This document shows, piece after piece, positions 5,750 through 6,727 of a DNA stretch of 6,727 nucleotides; within the stretch, counting starts at the first letter, position 1, and each line of letters begins with the position of its first letter. The notes under the pieces are model-generated. The model was not told the DNA's origin. It made no database searches and was given only the letters and a program-made list of their open reading frames with translations. The position numbers and the translations under genes are program-made. Source of the DNA: Actinomycetota bacterium. GTDB taxonomy: Bacteria; Actinomycetota; Actinomycetes; Nanopelagicales; Nanopelagicaceae. Location of the stretch: NCBI GenBank assembly GCA_009704555.1, contig WLDY01000036.1, positions 1-6,727 on the forward strand, read 5' to 3'.

Positions 5750-6727
5750 TCAGGCTAGGGAAGTCGAGTCCTCTTCCTCCGGATTGCTCTCGGGAACGAC
5801 CAGAGGCTCACTTTCACTTAGTGATCGGAAGATGGCATCAAGGCTCCGATCGATCTGCCAGGGGCGCGCCCCGAGTTGGTCGAGAGTCGCTTGCAGGGTC
5901 TCTCCGGTGAAGCGCTCCTTCTCGCTCATCCAGCAGATCCGTCGGACGAGCTCTGGCGAGATGAGATTCTCGAGTGGCATAAGAAGGCCCGAGGCGACCT
6001 CCTGAAGATTGAACCGGGCATGGGTCAGTCGCGCGTAGGCAAGTGGCGCTCTCTCTTTCCAGATCTTCACCGGCGGGAGGGCATCACTCGTCGCTCGCAT
6101 CGGTGGCAATTTCTCCTCGGGCAGAGTCAGTGCCCTGATGATTGCCTCGCTCCATGAATCGAAGTACTCTCGCTTGAATTTTCGATAGTGGCGCTGGAAA
6201 TGTTGCGAGCCGTGGAATATCTCCTTTGCGCCAGCCCGGAACTCCTCTTCAGAGAGGTTGCGAGATGCGATAGCAAGATCCGAGATTGCGAAATCGGGAA
6301 AGAGTCGACCAGCAGCGATATCTCTTTCCCGAGCCAATCGGTCACGCTCCAGCCAGAGTTCCCGGACGATGGCAAGCCCTCTTCTGCCCTTCACATGGTG
6401 AATACCAGAGGTGCGTCGCCACGGATCCTTCTTAGGTTCAGGATCTTTCGCGCTAAGGACGGATCGAAATTCTTCGAGCGCTAGGTCCAACTTCCCTTGA
6501 CTCTCCAAGATCGCAATCAAAGCATCGCGAAGGTCTGGGAGGACATCTACATCAAGCGCGGCGTAGTTCTTCCATTCTGGATGGAGAGGCCGTATCGACC
6601 AATCGACGGCGCTGTGTTCTTTGGCGAGGGAGAGCGCGAGTAATTGCTCGGTAAGTGGACCTAAACCCACTCGAGGCAAGCCCGCGAGGCGAGCCCCTAG
6701 CTCCGTGTCGAAGAGAAATCGCGGCGA
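5750..6727 (-). CDS. rnd: Ribonuclease D (DEDDy 3'-5' exonuclease with HRDC domain), C-terminal 325 residues, 5' end outside window
   Basis: RNase D is a 3'-5' exoribonuclease that trims tRNA precursors and other small RNAs. The frame is open to base 6727 and ends at TGA 5752-5750. Residue numbers here count from the first visible codon. The end of the exonuclease domain is clear: LFDTELGARLAG (5-16), PRVGLGPL (18-25), AKEHSAVDWSIRPL (35-48), and Exo III as Y55-x3-D59 in YAALDV, which marks the DEDDy class. The metal-binding residues of Exo I and II lie upstream of the window. An HRDC nucleic-acid-binding domain follows (about 105-185; DPWRRTSGIH then GRRGLAIVRELWLERD). The region beyond about 190 is the poorly conserved actinobacterial C-terminal extension, ending in an acidic stretch (EEED). 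The TTG at 6679-6677 is internal and not a start. fadA follows after 64 bases. The gene may be part of that operon, although a function shared with beta-oxidation is not expected. Confidence 0.92.
   Translation of the reverse strand, partial: SPRFLFDTELGARLAGLPRVGLGPLTEQLLALSLAKEHSAVDWSIRPLHPEWKNYAALDVDVLPDLRDALIAILESQGKLDLALEEFRSVLSAKDPEPKKDPWRRTSGIHHVKGRRGLAIVRELWLERDRLARERDIAAGRLFPDFAISDLAIASRNLSEEEFRAGAKEIFHGSQHFQRHYRKFKREYFDSWSEAIIRALTLPEEKLPPMRATSDALPPVKIWKERAPLAYARLTHARFNLQEVASGLLMPLENLISPELVRRICWMSEKERFTGETLQATLDQLGARPWQIDRSLDAIFRSLSESEPLVVPESNPEEEDSTSLA

Noticed and set aside
5734..5762. Possible promoter for fadA in the rnd-fadA gap: TAACAT (5739-5734) with TTCCCT 17 bases upstream, minus strand
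   Set aside because: The -35 element matches only about half the consensus and overlaps the rnd coding end. This is too weak to call without transcript start data.

Overview
The window looks like a stretch of ordinary actinobacterial chromosome carrying core metabolism. GC content is in the mid-50s (%) by sampling a few lines, which is low for many actinomycetes. The lineage call rests on protein style: the DXS motif NDNERSY, the FadB NAD-loop motif GAGLMAS, the FadA ending CIGLGMGG followed by TVIWENP, and an RNase D with a single HRDC domain and a long C-terminal tail. A moderate-GC actinobacterium, for example a planktonic or Microbacteriaceae-like lineage, is plausible. That is inference, and the sequence does not fix the genus.

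Layout: bases 1-450 (+) hold the 3' end of an aconitase gene. After a 48-base gap, dxs (499-2439, +) encodes 1-deoxy-D-xylulose-5-phosphate synthase, the first enzyme of the MEP isoprenoid pathway. Converging on it from the right are three minus-strand genes, read right to left: the 3' part of an RNase D gene (5750-6727), the thiolase gene fadA (4501-5685), and fadB (2390-4501), which encodes a fused enoyl-CoA hydratase/3-hydroxyacyl-CoA dehydrogenase. fadA and fadB share one base at a TGATG junction. dxs and fadB overlap tail to tail by 50 bases. There is no gene-free stretch longer than 64 bases.

Functionally, FadA and FadB are the beta and alpha subunits of a fatty-acid beta-oxidation complex that yields acetyl-CoA. 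Aconitase serves the TCA cycle that can burn that acetyl-CoA. DXS draws pyruvate and glyceraldehyde 3-phosphate into isoprenoid synthesis. RNase D is an RNA-processing exonuclease with no obvious metabolic link, and its place here probably reflects conserved gene order.

I found no mobile element, CRISPR array, RNA gene or evidence of an undescribed system. The points worth a second look are small: the overprinted DXS tail at the convergent junction, an 8- to 9-fold excess of CGATCG, a hairpin that would hide the fadA ribosome binding site, and a short upstream ORF overlapping the dxs start.
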